This document shows positions 34,596 to 43,585 of a DNA stretch of 64,000 nucleotides, one piece after another. The notes beneath the pieces were generated by a model. That model was not told the origin of the DNA. It saw only the letters and a program-made list of their open reading frames with translations, and did not search any database. Made by a program: the position numbers and the translations under genes. Origin of the DNA: Prevotella multiformis DSM 16608 (GTDB lineage Bacteria > Bacteroidota > Bacteroidia > Bacteroidales > Bacteroidaceae); NCBI RefSeq assembly GCF_000191065.1, contig NZ_GL872283.1:488253-552252 (forward strand), given 5' to 3'. The first letter of the stretch is position 1; every line of letters begins with the position of its first letter.

Positions 34596-35580
34596 AATTG
34601 AGTCCACTGCAGAGAGCATCGCAAGCATCGGTGCGCACTATGGCGTAAATGGCAAGCAGTTATCCACACAGTACAAGGAACATTTCAGTGACTACCGCAG
34701 CTGGGATCAGCTGGATCATGCTCAAGACTGGCTGTTGTTTGAAAATAACATAGGTGAGAGTCTAAGTATTGATGAGACCTGTCTAAGCAGTGGCGAGGTT
34801 TATACTTTTCTGACCAACAAGGCGGGAAAGGGCAGAAAAGGGACTTTGGTAGCTGTGGTTAAAGGGACCAAGGCAGAGGACGTCATCCAGATTCTCAAGA
34901 AGATAAACCTTTCTAAACGGAAGACTGTCAAGGAGATAACACTCGATTTGTCATCCTCGATGATGCGCATAGCCCGCTCTGTTTTTCCCAAAGCACTCAT
35001 TACCAATGACAGGTTTCATGTGCAGAAACTGTATTATGATGCTCTGGATGACATGCGTATCGCTTACCGGTGGATGGCAAGAGATAAAGAGAATGAGGAG
35101 ATAAAAGAAGCTAAAAGTAAGGGAAAGGAATATATACCATTTAGATACAGCAATGGTGACACGCGTAAGCAGTTGCTCGCCAGGGCAAAGTTCATATTGA
35201 CCAAGCACAAGACCAGGTGGACTGAAGCACAGAAAACCAGGGCACAAATCATCTTTGAACATTATCCTACACTGAAAAAGGCATATGAGCTGGCTATGAA
35301 ACTTACCGATATTTATAACATCAAGAGCATCAAGGATGCTGCAAGGCTGAAGCTGGCTAAATGGTTCAATGAGGTTGAAGAGCTGGGAGTGGACAATTTC
35401 TACACAGTGATTGACACGTTTGAAAATCATTATCAAACCATACTCAATTTCTTTGTAAACAGAGCTACAAATGCAAATGCCGAGTCATTCAATGCTAAGG
35501 TTAAGGCATTCAGGGCACAGTTCAGAGGAGTGACAGATATTCCTTTCTTTTTATATAGGCTTATGAAATTGTGTGCTTAA
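34588..35580 (+). CDS. Transposase catalytic part (orfB), ISL3-like DDE domain
   Basis: Open from 34588 without an ATG near its beginning, as expected if it is made by frameshift from orfA; the next start-like codon is TTG at 34735. The DDE residues are likely in LSIDETCLSSGEVY, ALITNDRFHVQKLYYD and ANAESFNAKVKAF. The block ITLDLSSSMMRIARSVFP is typical of ISL3 transposases. The stop at 35580 lies just inside the right inverted repeat. Both transposase parts and both ends look intact, so the element may be active. Confidence 0.85.
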   Translation, partial: KNRIESTAESIASIGAHYGVNGKQLSTQYKEHFSDYRSWDQLDHAQDWLLFENNIGESLSIDETCLSSGEVYTFLTNKAGKGRKGTLVAVVKGTKAEDVIQILKKINLSKRKTVKEITLDLSSSMMRIARSVFPKALITNDRFHVQKLYYDALDDMRIAYRWMARDKENEEIKEAKSKGKEYIPFRYSNGDTRKQLLARAKFILTKHKTRWTEAQKTRAQIIFEHYPTLKKAYELAMKLTDIYNIKSIKDAARLKLAKWFNEVEELGVDNFYTVIDTFENHYQTILNFFVNRATNANAESFNAKVKAFRAQFRGVTDIPFFLYRLMKLCA

Positions 35581-35640
35581 GAGGATAGGCTTGCAACTGG
35601 GTTTTAGGACTGACCCACTTTTAGTACATGCCGAAAAAGA

Positions 35641-35677
35641 AAAATCCCTTGTAAATCAGCGATTTGCAAGGGATTTA
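35641..35677 (-). terminator. Terminator of tRNA-Leu
   Basis: AAATCCCTTGTAAATC / GATTTGCAAGGGATTT pair over 16 bp with one mismatch; on the minus strand the stem is followed by TTCTTTTTC. It directly follows the tRNA 3' end. Confidence 0.85.
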
Positions 35678-35680
35678 TAG

Positions 35681-35762
35681 TACCCAGACCCGGGCTCGAA
35701 CCGGGATGGATTGCTCCACTGGTGTTTGAGACCAGCGCGTCTACCTATTCCGCCATCTGGGC
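35681..35762 (-). tRNA. tRNA-Leu (anticodon CAA)
   Basis: Class II tRNA of 82 nt without an encoded CCA end. The acceptor stem GCCCAGA pairs with TCTGGGT (one G-U); the anticodon arm is CTGGT-CTCAAAC-ACCAG with anticodon CAA, reading UUG; a variable arm follows, and the T arm contains GGTTCGAGCC. Its 3' end points towards the type VI secretion/IS block, the usual side for integrated elements. Confidence 0.95.
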
Positions 35763-35788
35763 ATAAATTGTTGTCGGAACAACAGGTG

Positions 35789-35796
35789 CAAAGTTA
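35789..35796 (-). promoter_or_regulatory. Promoter of tRNA-Leu
   Basis: Minus strand TAACTTTG at 35796-35789, with TTTG at 35820-35817 exactly 20 nt upstream: a full TTTG-N20-TAnnTTTG match. Confidence 0.85.
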
Positions 35797-35887
35797 GGGA
35801 GAAAATCTGAATGCGGCAAATTTTTAAGTGACAAAATCTCGGGCGTTCCATGATTCGTCGTGATTTTTGGTATTTAAACAAAAAAGA

Positions 35888-35919
35888 TTTGGAGGTATGA
35901 TATATATAGGGTATCTTTG
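35888..35919 (+). promoter_or_regulatory. Promoter of manC
   Basis: TTTG at 35888-35891 and TATCTTTG at 35912-35919, 20 nt apart, a perfect Bacteroidetes consensus, 30 bp before the manC start. Confidence 0.85.
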
Positions 35920-35949
35920 GGGATAGAAACAGGTTAGCTTAGACAAATA

Positions 35950-37041
35950 ATGACTACGAAACAAAACAACTATTGCGTGATTCTTGCTGGCGGTAAGGGC
36001 AGACGGCTCTGGCCCTGCAGCAGGGACAGGTATCCTAAGCAGTTCATTGATTTCTTCGGTTCAGGGCGGACGCAGCTCCAGCAGACCTTCGACCGCTTTG
36101 TCCGCATCCTTCCCAGGGAGAACATCTATATAAATACCAGTCGGAAATACCTTGACATTGTCCGCGGCCAGCTCCCCGAGATCCCCATGGAGCATATCCT
36201 GGCAGAGCCGATCCACCGGAACACCGCCCCCAGCGTGGCTTGGGCTGTACACCGCATCATGATGTCCAACCCCAGGGCCAACCTCGTCGTTTCGCCCTCC
36301 GACCAGCATATCGTCAACGACGGGGACTTCCGCCGGAACGTTGAAGACGGACTGCAGTTTGTCGAGGCCAACGACGCACTGCTCACGATGGGTGTCAGGC
36401 CGACCCGTCCCGAGCCCGGTTACGGCTATATACAGAAGGGTGTCTATACGGGGGCGAACGGTATATATAAGGTGCAGGCGTTCACGGAGAAGCCCGACAG
36501 GAGTTTTGCCCGGATGTTCATGGACAGCAGGGAATGGTACTGGAACACAGGTCTCTTCCTCGCCAATGCCCGCTACTTCCGGCAGAGTCTTTCCAAAGTC
36601 CTCCCCTCCCTCCTGCACACGGAGGAGCGTAAGGAAAAGATTACCACGATAGAGGCGGAAGACAACTTCATGCAGGAGAATTTCCCGCTCTATCCGAATA
36701 TGTCGTTAGACTACGGGGTGCTGGAGAAGTCGGACAATGTCTATGTGATGAAATGTGATTTCGGCTGGGCGGATCTGGGAACATGGCATGGACTCTACGA
36801 GGCGATGAGCAAATGCGAGAATGACAATGTCGTCGTCGATTCGGATGTCATTCTTGAGAACGCAACGGACAACATCATCAAGTTGCCCAAGGGCAGGCTG
36901 GCGGTCATCAACGGTCTGGACGGCTATATCGTGGCAGAGAAGGACAATGTGCTGTTTATCTGCAAAAAAGAGGATTCTTCTGCACTGGTGAGGAAATACG
37001 TCAATGAGGTACAGATGAAGAAAGGGGAGACGTATGTATGA
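35950..37041 (+). CDS. manC: Mannose-1-phosphate guanylyltransferase
   Basis: Makes GDP-mannose from GTP and mannose-1-phosphate for glycan and capsule synthesis; 363 aa. The nucleotidyltransferase signature is LAGGKGRRLWPCSRDRYPKQ, followed by ILAEPIHRNTAPSVAWA and FTEKPDRSFA, all conserved in ManC/GMP proteins. The C-terminal cupin isomerase domain of bifunctional ManC/AlgA enzymes is absent, so this is a single-activity form, common in Bacteroidetes. No capsule cluster is adjacent. Confidence 0.92.
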   Translation: MTTKQNNYCVILAGGKGRRLWPCSRDRYPKQFIDFFGSGRTQLQQTFDRFVRILPRENIYINTSRKYLDIVRGQLPEIPMEHILAEPIHRNTAPSVAWAVHRIMMSNPRANLVVSPSDQHIVNDGDFRRNVEDGLQFVEANDALLTMGVRPTRPEPGYGYIQKGVYTGANGIYKVQAFTEKPDRSFARMFMDSREWYWNTGLFLANARYFRQSLSKVLPSLLHTEERKEKITTIEAEDNFMQENFPLYPNMSLDYGVLEKSDNVYVMKCDFGWADLGTWHGLYEAMSKCENDNVVVDSDVILENATDNIIKLPKGRLAVINGLDGYIVAEKDNVLFICKKEDSSALVRKYVNEVQMKKGETYV

Positions 37042-37194
37042 GGTTTCCGGAGCCTGCCCCGCCTCTTCCGTCTATTATAGACACTCAATTGTCCTATGAC
37101 ACACGCAGGTTCCTTCACGAGCGGCGGAAGAGGATAAGACGAGACCCATGTTTCCTTTTCCGCTGGAGGGCAGTCCTCCCATGGTGCGGCTGCC

Positions 37195-37374
37195 GGGACT
37201 GCTGTTCCCAATCGGTTGGGAATCCTGCTCCCAGCCGTTGGGAGTCCTGTTCCCGGGCGTTGGGAACAGGATTCCCAGACGTCCGGGACATGCCGCCCGA
37301 CCGTGAAGTCGGATTCAGACCGTAATCTAATGTTTTTGGTTGACAGCGTTTCGTCTTGCTTTCAGGCCTGGCTG
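37195..37374 (+). repeat. 22-bp array, gamma type, copy C, with conserved tail
   Basis: GGGA-type units start at 37195, 37218, 37240, 37262 and 37285 (spacing 22-23 bp), each shaped like TTGGGAATCCTGCTCCC. The tail at 37335-37374 (TTTGGTTGACAGCGTTTCGT ...) matches those at 8039 and 10921. It lies in the gene-free interval between manC and metG. Confidence 0.75.
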
Positions 37375-37553
37375 ACGGGTTAAGAGGCGTAGCCCTCCGG
37401 CTGAGAGAGCCGGGTAGGATGGCTGCTGACAGGTGAACCGCACGGGCTGCGGAGGCCAATCTTTGTCCGCCTGTATGTTTTGGCAGCCCCTCGGGAAAGT
37501 CGGCAGAAATGTGATGACGGCATGGACCGCAACAGGCTTTTGTCTCTAATTTC

Positions 37554-37584
37554 TTTGCTGTTTACCTTATTTACAGTAACTTTG
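37554..37584 (+). promoter_or_regulatory. Promoter of metG
   Basis: TTTG at 37554-37557 and TAACTTTG at 37577-37584, with 19 nt between. Confidence 0.8.
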
Positions 37585-37675
37585 CAGCAGATTTCCGGAT
37601 GTGTATAGTGCAAGGGGAATAGCGCCTTGGTACAGATTCGTCAGATTGGAGCAAAGAAACAACAAGCATATATTT

Positions 37676-39739
37676 ATGGAAGAAAAGAAATTCAAGCGCA
37701 CCACGGTGACAGCGGCTCTGCCTTACGCCAACGGCGGTGTACATATAGGACATCTTGCCGGCGTGTATGTCCCGGCAGACATCTATGTGCGTTATCTCCG
37801 GCTGAAGAAGCGGGAGGTCGTCTTCATCGGCGGCAGCGACGAGCACGGTGTGCCCATCACGATCCGTGCCAAGAAGGAAGGTGTCACGCCGCAGGACGTG
37901 TGCGACCGCTATCATAAGCTGATCAAGGATTCGTTCGAGGAGTTCGGCATCTCGTTCGACGTGTACAGCCGCACGACAAGTCCCACCCACAACAAGTTCG
38001 CTTCCGACTTCTTCCGCAAGCTCTACGATGACGGCAAGCTCGTCGAAAAGGAGAGCGAACAGTATTACGACGAGGAAGCCCGTCAGTTCCTTGCCGACCG
38101 TTACATCATGGGCGAATGTCCTCACTGCGGCAATCCCAACGCCTACGGCGATCAGTGTGAGAAGTGCGGAAGCGACCTCAGCCCGATGGAACTGAAGAAC
38201 CCGCACTCTACCATCTCCGGTTCGCAGCCTGTCATCAGGAAGACGAAGAACTGGTATCTGCCGCTGAACAACTATCAGGAGTGGCTGAAGCAGTGGATTC
38301 TCAAGGACCACAAGGAGTGGCGTCCGAATGTCTACGGACAGTGCAAGAGCTGGCTCGACATGGACCTGCAGCCCCGTGCCATGACCCGCGACCTCGACTG
38401 GGGCATCCCTGTCCCGGTTGAAGGGGCTGAAGGAAAGGTACTCTACGTATGGTTCGATGCGCCGATCGGCTATATCTCGAACACCAAGGAACTGTGTGAC
38501 AGCGACCCCGAACGTTTCGGCAGCTGGCAGAAGTGGTGGCAGGACCCGGAGACGCGTCTCGTCCACTTCATCGGAAAGGACAACATCGTCTTCCACTGCC
38601 TCATCTTCCCGACGATGCTGAAGGCGCACGGCGGTTACATCCTGCCCGACAATGTGCCGGCAAACGAGTTCCTGAACCTCGAGGACAACAAGATTTCCAC
38701 GAGCAAGAACTGGGCCGTGTGGCTCCATGAGTACCTCCGCGACTTTGAAGGAAAGCAGGATGTGCTGCGCTATGTGCTGACAGCCAACGCTCCGGAGACC
38801 AAGGACAACAACTTCACCTGGAAGGACTTTCAGGAGCGCAACAACTCCGAGCTGGTGGCTGTCTACGGCAACTTCGTGAACCGTGCGCTGCAGCTGACGA
38901 AGAAGTACTGGGACGGTGTCGTTCCTGCCTGCGGCGAGCTGCACGATGTCGACCGCCAGACTATCCAGGAGTTCAAGGATGTCAAGGAAAAGGTGGAGGC
39001 CTATCTCGAGGCGTTCAAGTTCCGCGAGGCGCAGAAGGAGGCGATGAATCTTGCCCGCATCGGCAACAAGTACATCACCGAGTGTGAGCCGTGGAAGGTA
39101 TGGAAGACTGATCCGAAGCGCGTGGAGACCATCCTCAACCTCTCGCTCCAGCTCGTCGCCAACCTCAGCATCGCCTTCGAGCCGTTCCTTCCGTTCAGCA
39201 GCAAGAAGCTCCGCAGCATGATCAACATGACGGAATACGACTGGAGCGAGCTTGGGTCTACCGACCTGCTTCCTGCCGGCAAGCAGCTGGCCGAACCGGA
39301 ACTCCTTTTCGATAAGATTGAAGACGAGGCCATCGAGGCACAGCTCCGCAAGCTGGAAGAGACCCGCAAGGCCAACGAGGAGGCTGCCTACAAGGCCGAG
39401 CCGGTGAAGAAGGAGATTCCTTTCGACGACTTCGAGAAGCTGGACATCCGTGTAGGACACATCCTCCGGTGCGAGAAGGTGAAGAAGAGCAAGAAGCTGC
39501 TGAAGTTCACCCTCGACGACGGTTCCGGTACGGAGCGTACCATCCTCAGCGGTATCGCCGCCTACTACGATCCGGAACAGCTCATAGGCAAGGACGTTCT
39601 CTTCGTTGCCAACTTCGCCCCCCGCAAGATGATGGGCATCGAGAGCCAGGGAATGATTCTCTCGGCCGTCAACTCCGACGGGTCGCTCACCGTCACGACG
39701 ACGCTGGGCGAGGTGAAGCCCGGCAGCCAGGTGGGATGA
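37676..39739 (+). CDS. metG: Methionyl-tRNA synthetase
   Basis: 687 aa from [20 protein letters not shown]; this start is chosen by family alignment over an in-frame ATG 75 bp upstream. Class I features: [10 protein letters not shown] (HIGH), zinc-binding [20 protein letters not shown] and [11 protein letters not shown] (KMSKS variant). The C-terminal ~100 residues, from [17 protein letters not shown] to [12 protein letters not shown], form an EMAPII-like tRNA-binding and dimerisation domain. A strong hairpin follows 25 bp after the stop. Confidence 0.97.
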   Translation: MEEKKFKRTTVTAALPYANGGVHIGHLAGVYVPADIYVRYLRLKKREVVFIGGSDEHGVPITIRAKKEGVTPQDVCDRYHKLIKDSFEEFGISFDVYSRTTSPTHNKFASDFFRKLYDDGKLVEKESEQYYDEEARQFLADRYIMGECPHCGNPNAYGDQCEKCGSDLSPMELKNPHSTISGSQPVIRKTKNWYLPLNNYQEWLKQWILKDHKEWRPNVYGQCKSWLDMDLQPRAMTRDLDWGIPVPVEGAEGKVLYVWFDAPIGYISNTKELCDSDPERFGSWQKWWQDPETRLVHFIGKDNIVFHCLIFPTMLKAHGGYILPDNVPANEFLNLEDNKISTSKNWAVWLHEYLRDFEGKQDVLRYVLTANAPETKDNNFTWKDFQERNNSELVAVYGNFVNRALQLTKKYWDGVVPACGELHDVDRQTIQEFKDVKEKVEAYLEAFKFREAQKEAMNLARIGNKYITECEPWKVWKTDPKRVETILNLSLQLVANLSIAFEPFLPFSSKKLRSMINMTEYDWSELGSTDLLPAGKQLAEPELLFDKIEDEAIEAQLRKLEETRKANEEAAYKAEPVKKEIPFDDFEKLDIRVGHILRCEKVKKSKKLLKFTLDDGSGTERTILSGIAAYYDPEQLIGKDVLFVANFAPRKMMGIESQGMILSAVNSDGSLTVTTTLGEVKPGSQVG

Positions 39740-39764
39740 TGCGTATGCCCTGTATGAAACCGCA

Positions 39765-39802
39765 AAACAGGCGGACAGACCCTTTCGTCTGTCCGCCTGT
39801 TT
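39765..39802 (+). terminator. Terminator of metG
   Basis: The arms 39765-39780 and 39787-39802 pair perfectly over 16 bp (AAACAGGCGGACAGAC), with a 6-nt loop and CATTTT after the stem. It could also serve the convergent lipoprotein gene. Confidence 0.8.
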
Positions 39803-39846
39803 CATTTTGATACAGGGATTTTCCTGTCCGTCGGAAGTCTTGTCTG

Positions 39847-40323
39847 TTAATACAGACCTTGCTTGTGCGCCCAGTCGAGGGCATCCTTTTGTGTGGTCAT
39901 CCTGCCCTTGTAGCTGCCTTCCTTTGTCCCGTCTTTCCAGATGAACTTGAAGCGGAGCTCTATCTCGTGCTCGCCGGTCTGGCGAAGATAGACATAGCTG
40001 CCTTTCTGGAAGAAATGTTCATCATAGTTGTACAGTCCTTTCACAACGGAGCCGCCGGCAGTCCATTCGCCCGGCTTCGTCAGGTCGACTTCTTTTCCCG
40101 CCATGCTCTTCGGGATGGAGAAACCTACGAATTGGCCGGTAAATCCCAATGGATAGTTGACGCCAATCGTCCCATTGAAGTCGCTGAAAAGGACAGGACT
40201 GATTCCGTCACCTCCGTTGTTGTCGTCATTGTCACTGCTGCACGCACTGATACTGAAACACATTGTCAGGGCAATCACGCCCGCCGCAAGGGCATACGCC
40301 CATTGCTGGAATTTCTTTGTCAT
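39847..40323 (-). CDS. Predicted small lipoprotein of unknown function
   Basis: 158 aa. Signal peptide with lipobox ISAC (residues about 25-28), an Asp/Asn-rich linker SSDNDDNNGGD, then a likely all-beta domain (GFSIPKSMAGKEVDLTKPGE, SYVYLRQTGEHEIELRFKF). Typical of surface-exposed Bacteroidetes lipoproteins with acidic export linkers. No family recognised. The promoter TACCTTTG (minus, 40353-40360) lies 30 bp upstream. Confidence 0.75.
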   Translation of the reverse strand: MTKKFQQWAYALAAGVIALTMCFSISACSSDNDDNNGGDGISPVLFSDFNGTIGVNYPLGFTGQFVGFSIPKSMAGKEVDLTKPGEWTAGGSVVKGLYNYDEHFFQKGSYVYLRQTGEHEIELRFKFIWKDGTKEGSYKGRMTTQKDALDWAHKQGLY

Positions 40324-40352
40324 GTTGTTTTAATTTAGAAGTTAATCGTTTG

Positions 40353-40360
40353 CAAAGGTA
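40353..40360 (-). promoter_or_regulatory. -7 element (TACCTTTG) of the small lipoprotein gene
   Basis: Minus strand TACCTTTGCAAACG, 30 bp before the start at 40323. Confidence 0.75.
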
Positions 40361-40521
40361 AGATTTTATATGGAAAGTAAAAGTGTTTTTCGTATTTTTT
40401 TTGTAAAAACATGTGTTGGGAAAGATCGGAAACAAGGAGATGAGGCTGCCCGGAATAAGAATATGGGAGGATGAATGATGAATTAACAATCCAGCTTCTC
40501 CGTTATTCGGCTGATTTTCCG

Positions 40522-40529
40522 TAACTTTG
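40522..40529 (+). promoter_or_regulatory. -7 element of argS (TAACTTTG)
   Basis: TAACTTTGCAATC, 26 bp before the argS start. Confidence 0.75.
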
Positions 40530-40555
40530 CAATCAGAATAAAAGACAAACGAAAG

Positions 40556-42376
40556 ATGAAGATAGAAGAGCAAATTACCAGTGCTGCACTTGCAGCTGTC
40601 AAGGAGTTGTACGGAACCGAAGTTCCGGAGAAGATGATCCAGCTGCAGAAGACACGCAGCGATTTCGAGGGCAACCTCACCCTCGTCACCTTCCCGCTGC
40701 TGAAGACCTCGCACAGGAAGCCCGAGGAGACGGCGCAGGAACTGGGCGAATACCTGAAGAAGAACTGCAAGGCGGTTGCCGACTTCAACGTCGTCAAGGG
40801 GTTCCTCAACCTTGTCATCGCACAGGCGGCATGGACAGGACTGCTGAACGACATCAATGCCGATGAGAAGTTCGGTGAGAAAAGGGTGACGGCAGACAGT
40901 CCGCTGGTAATGATCGAATACTCTTCACCGAACACCAACAAGCCCCTTCACCTCGGCCACGTGCGCAACAACCTGCTCGGATGGTCGCTGGCACAGATCA
41001 TGGAAGCCAACGGCAACAAGGTGGTGAAGACAAACATCGTCAATGACCGCGGCATCCATATCTGCAAGTCGATGCTGGCCTGGCTGAAGTGGGGCAACGG
41101 CATCACGCCCGAGAAGGCCGGCAAGAAGGGCGACCACCTGATCGGTGATTTCTATGTCCTCTTCGACAAGCACTTCAAAGAAGAGTGCAGACAGTTGCAG
41201 GAACAGTATGAGAAGGAGGGCATGACACCTGATGCCGCCAAGGAAAAAGCCGGACAGGAAGCACCGCTGATCAAGGAAGCACACGAGATGCTCGTCAAGT
41301 GGGAGCAGGGCGACCCGGAGGTACGTGCGCTGTGGGAGAAGATGAACAGCTGGGTGTATGCCGGTTTCGACGAGACTTACAAGGCATTGGGCGTGAGCTT
41401 CGACAAGATCTACTATGAGTCGAACACTTACCTTGTCGGCAAGAAGAAGGTGGAAGAAGGTCTGGAGAAGGGACTGTTCTTCCGCAAGGACGACAACTCC
41501 GTATGGGCCGACCTCACCAAAGAGGGGCTGGACCAGAAGCTCCTGCTGCGCAAGGACGGTACGTCGGTCTACATGACGCAGGACATCGGTACGGCCGAGA
41601 TGCGCTTCAACGACTTCCCCATCGACAAGATGATCTACGTCGTCGGGAACGAGCAGAACTACCACTTCCAGGTGCTTTCCATCCTCTTGGACCGTCTGGG
41701 CTTCAAGTGGGGCAAGGATCTTGTACACTTCTCCTACGGCATGGTCGAACTGCCGAACGGCAAGATGAAGAGCCGTGAGGGTACGGTTGTCGATGCCGAC
41801 GATCTGGTCGCCTCCATGATAGAGAATGCCAAGAAACTCAGCGAAGACAAGGTGAACAAGCTCGAGGGCATCACCGAGGAAGAGAAGAACGAGATAGCAC
41901 GCATCGTGGGAATGGGGGCTTTGAAGTACTTTATCCTCAAGGTGGACGCACGCAAGAACATGCTCTTCAATCCCGAGGAGTCCATCGACTTCAACGGCAA
42001 CACGGGTCCGTTCATCCAGTACACTTACGCCCGCATCCGCAGCATTCTCCGCAAGGCAGCGGCGCAGGACATCCTCCTGCCGGCATCGCTGGCCGATGAT
42101 GCCCCGCTGAACGAGAAGGAAATAGAACTCATCCAGAAACTCAACGACTTCGGTACTGCCGTCGCACAGGCAGGCATCGACTACAGTCCCAGCGGCATCG
42201 CCAACTACTGTTACGAACTGACCAAGGAGTTCAACCAGTTCTACCATGACTACAGCATCCTCAGCGCTGACACCGAGGCCGAGAAGATCACCCGGCTTGT
42301 CTTGGCGAAGAATGTGGCAAAAGTCATCAGGAACGGTATGGCACTGCTGGGCATTGAGGTGCCGGAGAGAATGTAA
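40556..42376 (+). CDS. argS: Arginyl-tRNA synthetase
   Basis: Class I synthetase, 606 aa. The N-terminal Arg-tRNA-recognition domain (1-120) is followed by EYSSPNTNKPLHLGHVRNN, the HIGH motif of ArgRS. VGNEQNYHFQVLSILLDRLG and VELPNGKMKSREGTVVDADD (KMSK-like) follow, and the anticodon-binding all-helical domain ends at MALLGIEVPERM, the standard ArgRS C-terminus. No neighbours of known shared function. Confidence 0.97.
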   Translation: MKIEEQITSAALAAVKELYGTEVPEKMIQLQKTRSDFEGNLTLVTFPLLKTSHRKPEETAQELGEYLKKNCKAVADFNVVKGFLNLVIAQAAWTGLLNDINADEKFGEKRVTADSPLVMIEYSSPNTNKPLHLGHVRNNLLGWSLAQIMEANGNKVVKTNIVNDRGIHICKSMLAWLKWGNGITPEKAGKKGDHLIGDFYVLFDKHFKEECRQLQEQYEKEGMTPDAAKEKAGQEAPLIKEAHEMLVKWEQGDPEVRALWEKMNSWVYAGFDETYKALGVSFDKIYYESNTYLVGKKKVEEGLEKGLFFRKDDNSVWADLTKEGLDQKLLLRKDGTSVYMTQDIGTAEMRFNDFPIDKMIYVVGNEQNYHFQVLSILLDRLGFKWGKDLVHFSYGMVELPNGKMKSREGTVVDADDLVASMIENAKKLSEDKVNKLEGITEEEKNEIARIVGMGALKYFILKVDARKNMLFNPEESIDFNGNTGPFIQYTYARIRSILRKAAAQDILLPASLADDAPLNEKEIELIQKLNDFGTAVAQAGIDYSPSGIANYCYELTKEFNQFYHDYSILSADTEAEKITRLVLAKNVAKVIRNGMALLGIEVPERM

Positions 42377-42381
42377 GGGAA

Positions 42382-42431
42382 AGTCCCGCCCTCTCCCCGA
42401 AGGGGGAGGAGGCCTGACGGACTGCCGTCAG
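42382..42431. repeat. GC-rich C-run/G-run repeat, copy 4
   Basis: CCGCCCTCTCCCCGAAGGGGG followed by AGGAGGCCTGACGGACTGCC, immediately after argS. It carries the same GCCTGACGGA word as the copy after dgt. Confidence 0.5.
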
Positions 42432-42509
42432 GAAAAACCGGGAAAGCGATATGAGCGATGGAAGCTGGTCTGGCCGGACGGTCGGACCAGGAATACATGA
42501 CAAGATAAC

Positions 42510-42968
42510 ATGCCAACAGATTACAAGCAACGGACAGGTACGCAGCCTTCCCCAGTCTCAGAGGGACGGGCTGCCTGGGCTGTCGATGCCGCCTGTTCCG
42601 GAAACCCCGGACCGATGGAATACCGGTGTGTCGACTTGCAGACCGGGCTGCAGGTGTTTCATTTCGGCCCCGTGCTGGGGACGAACAACATCGGAGAGTT
42701 CCTTGCCATCGTCCACGCCTTGGCCTTGATGGAGCGGCAGGGAATAACAGACAAGGTCATCTACAGCGATTCCTACAATGCCATCCTGTGGGTGAACAAG
42801 AAGCATTGCAAGACGACACTTGTCCGCAATGCGGAGACCGAACAGCTCTATCAGGTCATCGCCCGTGCCGAGCATTGGCTCAAGACCCATAAGGTCACGA
42901 CACCTGTCATCAAATGGGAGACAAGGCAGTGGGGCGAGATTCCGGCCGATTTCGGCCGGAAGAAGTAA
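42510..42968 (+). CDS. Ribonuclease H-like protein
   Basis: 152 aa, RNase H fold. The four acidic catalytic positions are recognisable: Asp in AVDAACSGNPGP, Glu in NNIGEFLAIVHAL, Asp in IYSDSYNAILWVN and Asp in GEIPADFGRKK. Expected to remove RNA from RNA-DNA hybrids. It resembles RnhA-type enzymes, but the first motif (VDAACSGNPG for DGSCLGNPG) is diverged and the length near 150 fits. The first ~20 residues are poorly conserved, so the true start may be slightly downstream. Confidence 0.88.
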   Translation: MPTDYKQRTGTQPSPVSEGRAAWAVDAACSGNPGPMEYRCVDLQTGLQVFHFGPVLGTNNIGEFLAIVHALALMERQGITDKVIYSDSYNAILWVNKKHCKTTLVRNAETEQLYQVIARAEHWLKTHKVTTPVIKWETRQWGEIPADFGRKK

Positions 42969-43078
42969 GATTCTTTAGGAGCGGGTATTATCTGTTTCAC
43001 AGCCCAGGCCGGGAAACGTTCCCATTGACTTTTTGTGTAAAAACTCCATGAAAAGTGGATTTATACCATTTTTTTCTT

Positions 43079-43086
43079 TACTTTTG
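43079..43086 (+). promoter_or_regulatory. -7 element (TACTTTTG) of the 43108 gene
   Basis: TACTTTTGTACC. It lies downstream of an in-frame ATG at 43033, so translation must start at 43108. Confidence 0.7.
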
Positions 43087-43107
43087 TACCATAAACGGAA
43101 ACCTACT

Positions 43108-43521
43108 ATGTTACAACGAGATTATTTTATTCGCCTGATAGAGGAATTCAACGCTGCCGTGTCGCGTTTTCTCGTGAAGAAAGAAGACGACCTGAAGCGG
43201 GATAAGGAGTTGAAAGACCTTTACAGACAGTATGTCGGAGAATATGATGACCTGCGCAACCTCTCTGTCGGCGACCTGCTGAAATATGCCGGAGAGCAGT
43301 GGAAGGAGGACGAGCGGACAGATCGGATCGGCATGCTTGCGGAACTGCTGTATGCCGAAGCGAGCTGCAAAGGGCAGCCCTTGCGGCAGATGTTGCAGGA
43401 GAAAGCGTACTGTCTGTTCGACTACGTGGAGGCGCACGACTCTACTTTCTCTATCGAACGACGGCAGAAGATGGATGCTATGCGCCGGGAATTAGGCGAA
43501 ATCCTGCCTCTGGCACACTGA
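43108..43521 (+). CDS. Conserved helical protein of unknown function
   Basis: 137 aa from MLQRDYFIRLIEEFNAAVSR. It appears fully alpha-helical and highly charged, with no signal peptide or membrane segment. The promoter position fixes the start. Similar small helical proteins (DUF6483-like) occur in Bacteroidales and Firmicutes; the resemblance is in the opening block only and is tentative. It lies 64 bp before the desulfidase-like gene and could share its transcript. Confidence 0.65.
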   Translation: MLQRDYFIRLIEEFNAAVSRFLVKKEDDLKRDKELKDLYRQYVGEYDDLRNLSVGDLLKYAGEQWKEDERTDRIGMLAELLYAEASCKGQPLRQMLQEKAYCLFDYVEAHDSTFSIERRQKMDAMRRELGEILPLAH

Positions 43522-43585
43522 TGCCGGAGGAACTGAATAACCCTTGTGATCATAACAGCGTCAGACTAAACCCATAACAATCATT

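Larger units (their letters stand above)
34175..35616 (+). mobile_element. ISL3-like insertion sequence (ISAon1-type), 1442 bp
   Basis: Bounded by inverted repeats of about 57 bp with only a few mismatches; both ends begin GGGTCAGTCCTAAAA and continue TTGCAAGCCTATCCTCTTAA. It encodes a two-frame transposase. The flanks (TAAAGTTC left, ACTTTTAG right) show no target duplication, which suggests that recombination or an adjacent deletion removed one side. The element interrupts the DUF2235 gene; the right flank is the tRNA-Leu terminator region. Confidence 0.88.

Noticed and set aside
34596..34734. Non-coding gap between two independent transposase genes
   Set aside because: The +1 frame is open across it from 34588, so it encodes part of one slippage-made transposase.
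30770..35690. Integrated element with att repeats at tRNA-Leu
   Set aside because: No copy of the tRNA 3' end was found at the left border and no integrase gene is present, so only proximity supports it.
37571..39805. 744-codon minus-strand frame opposite metG
   Set aside because: Antisense shadow of a clear methionyl-tRNA synthetase; the composition is only that of reversed codons.
43033..43107. Upstream ATG extension of the helical-protein gene
   Set aside because: It lies before the promoter element at 43079 and so cannot be in the transcript.
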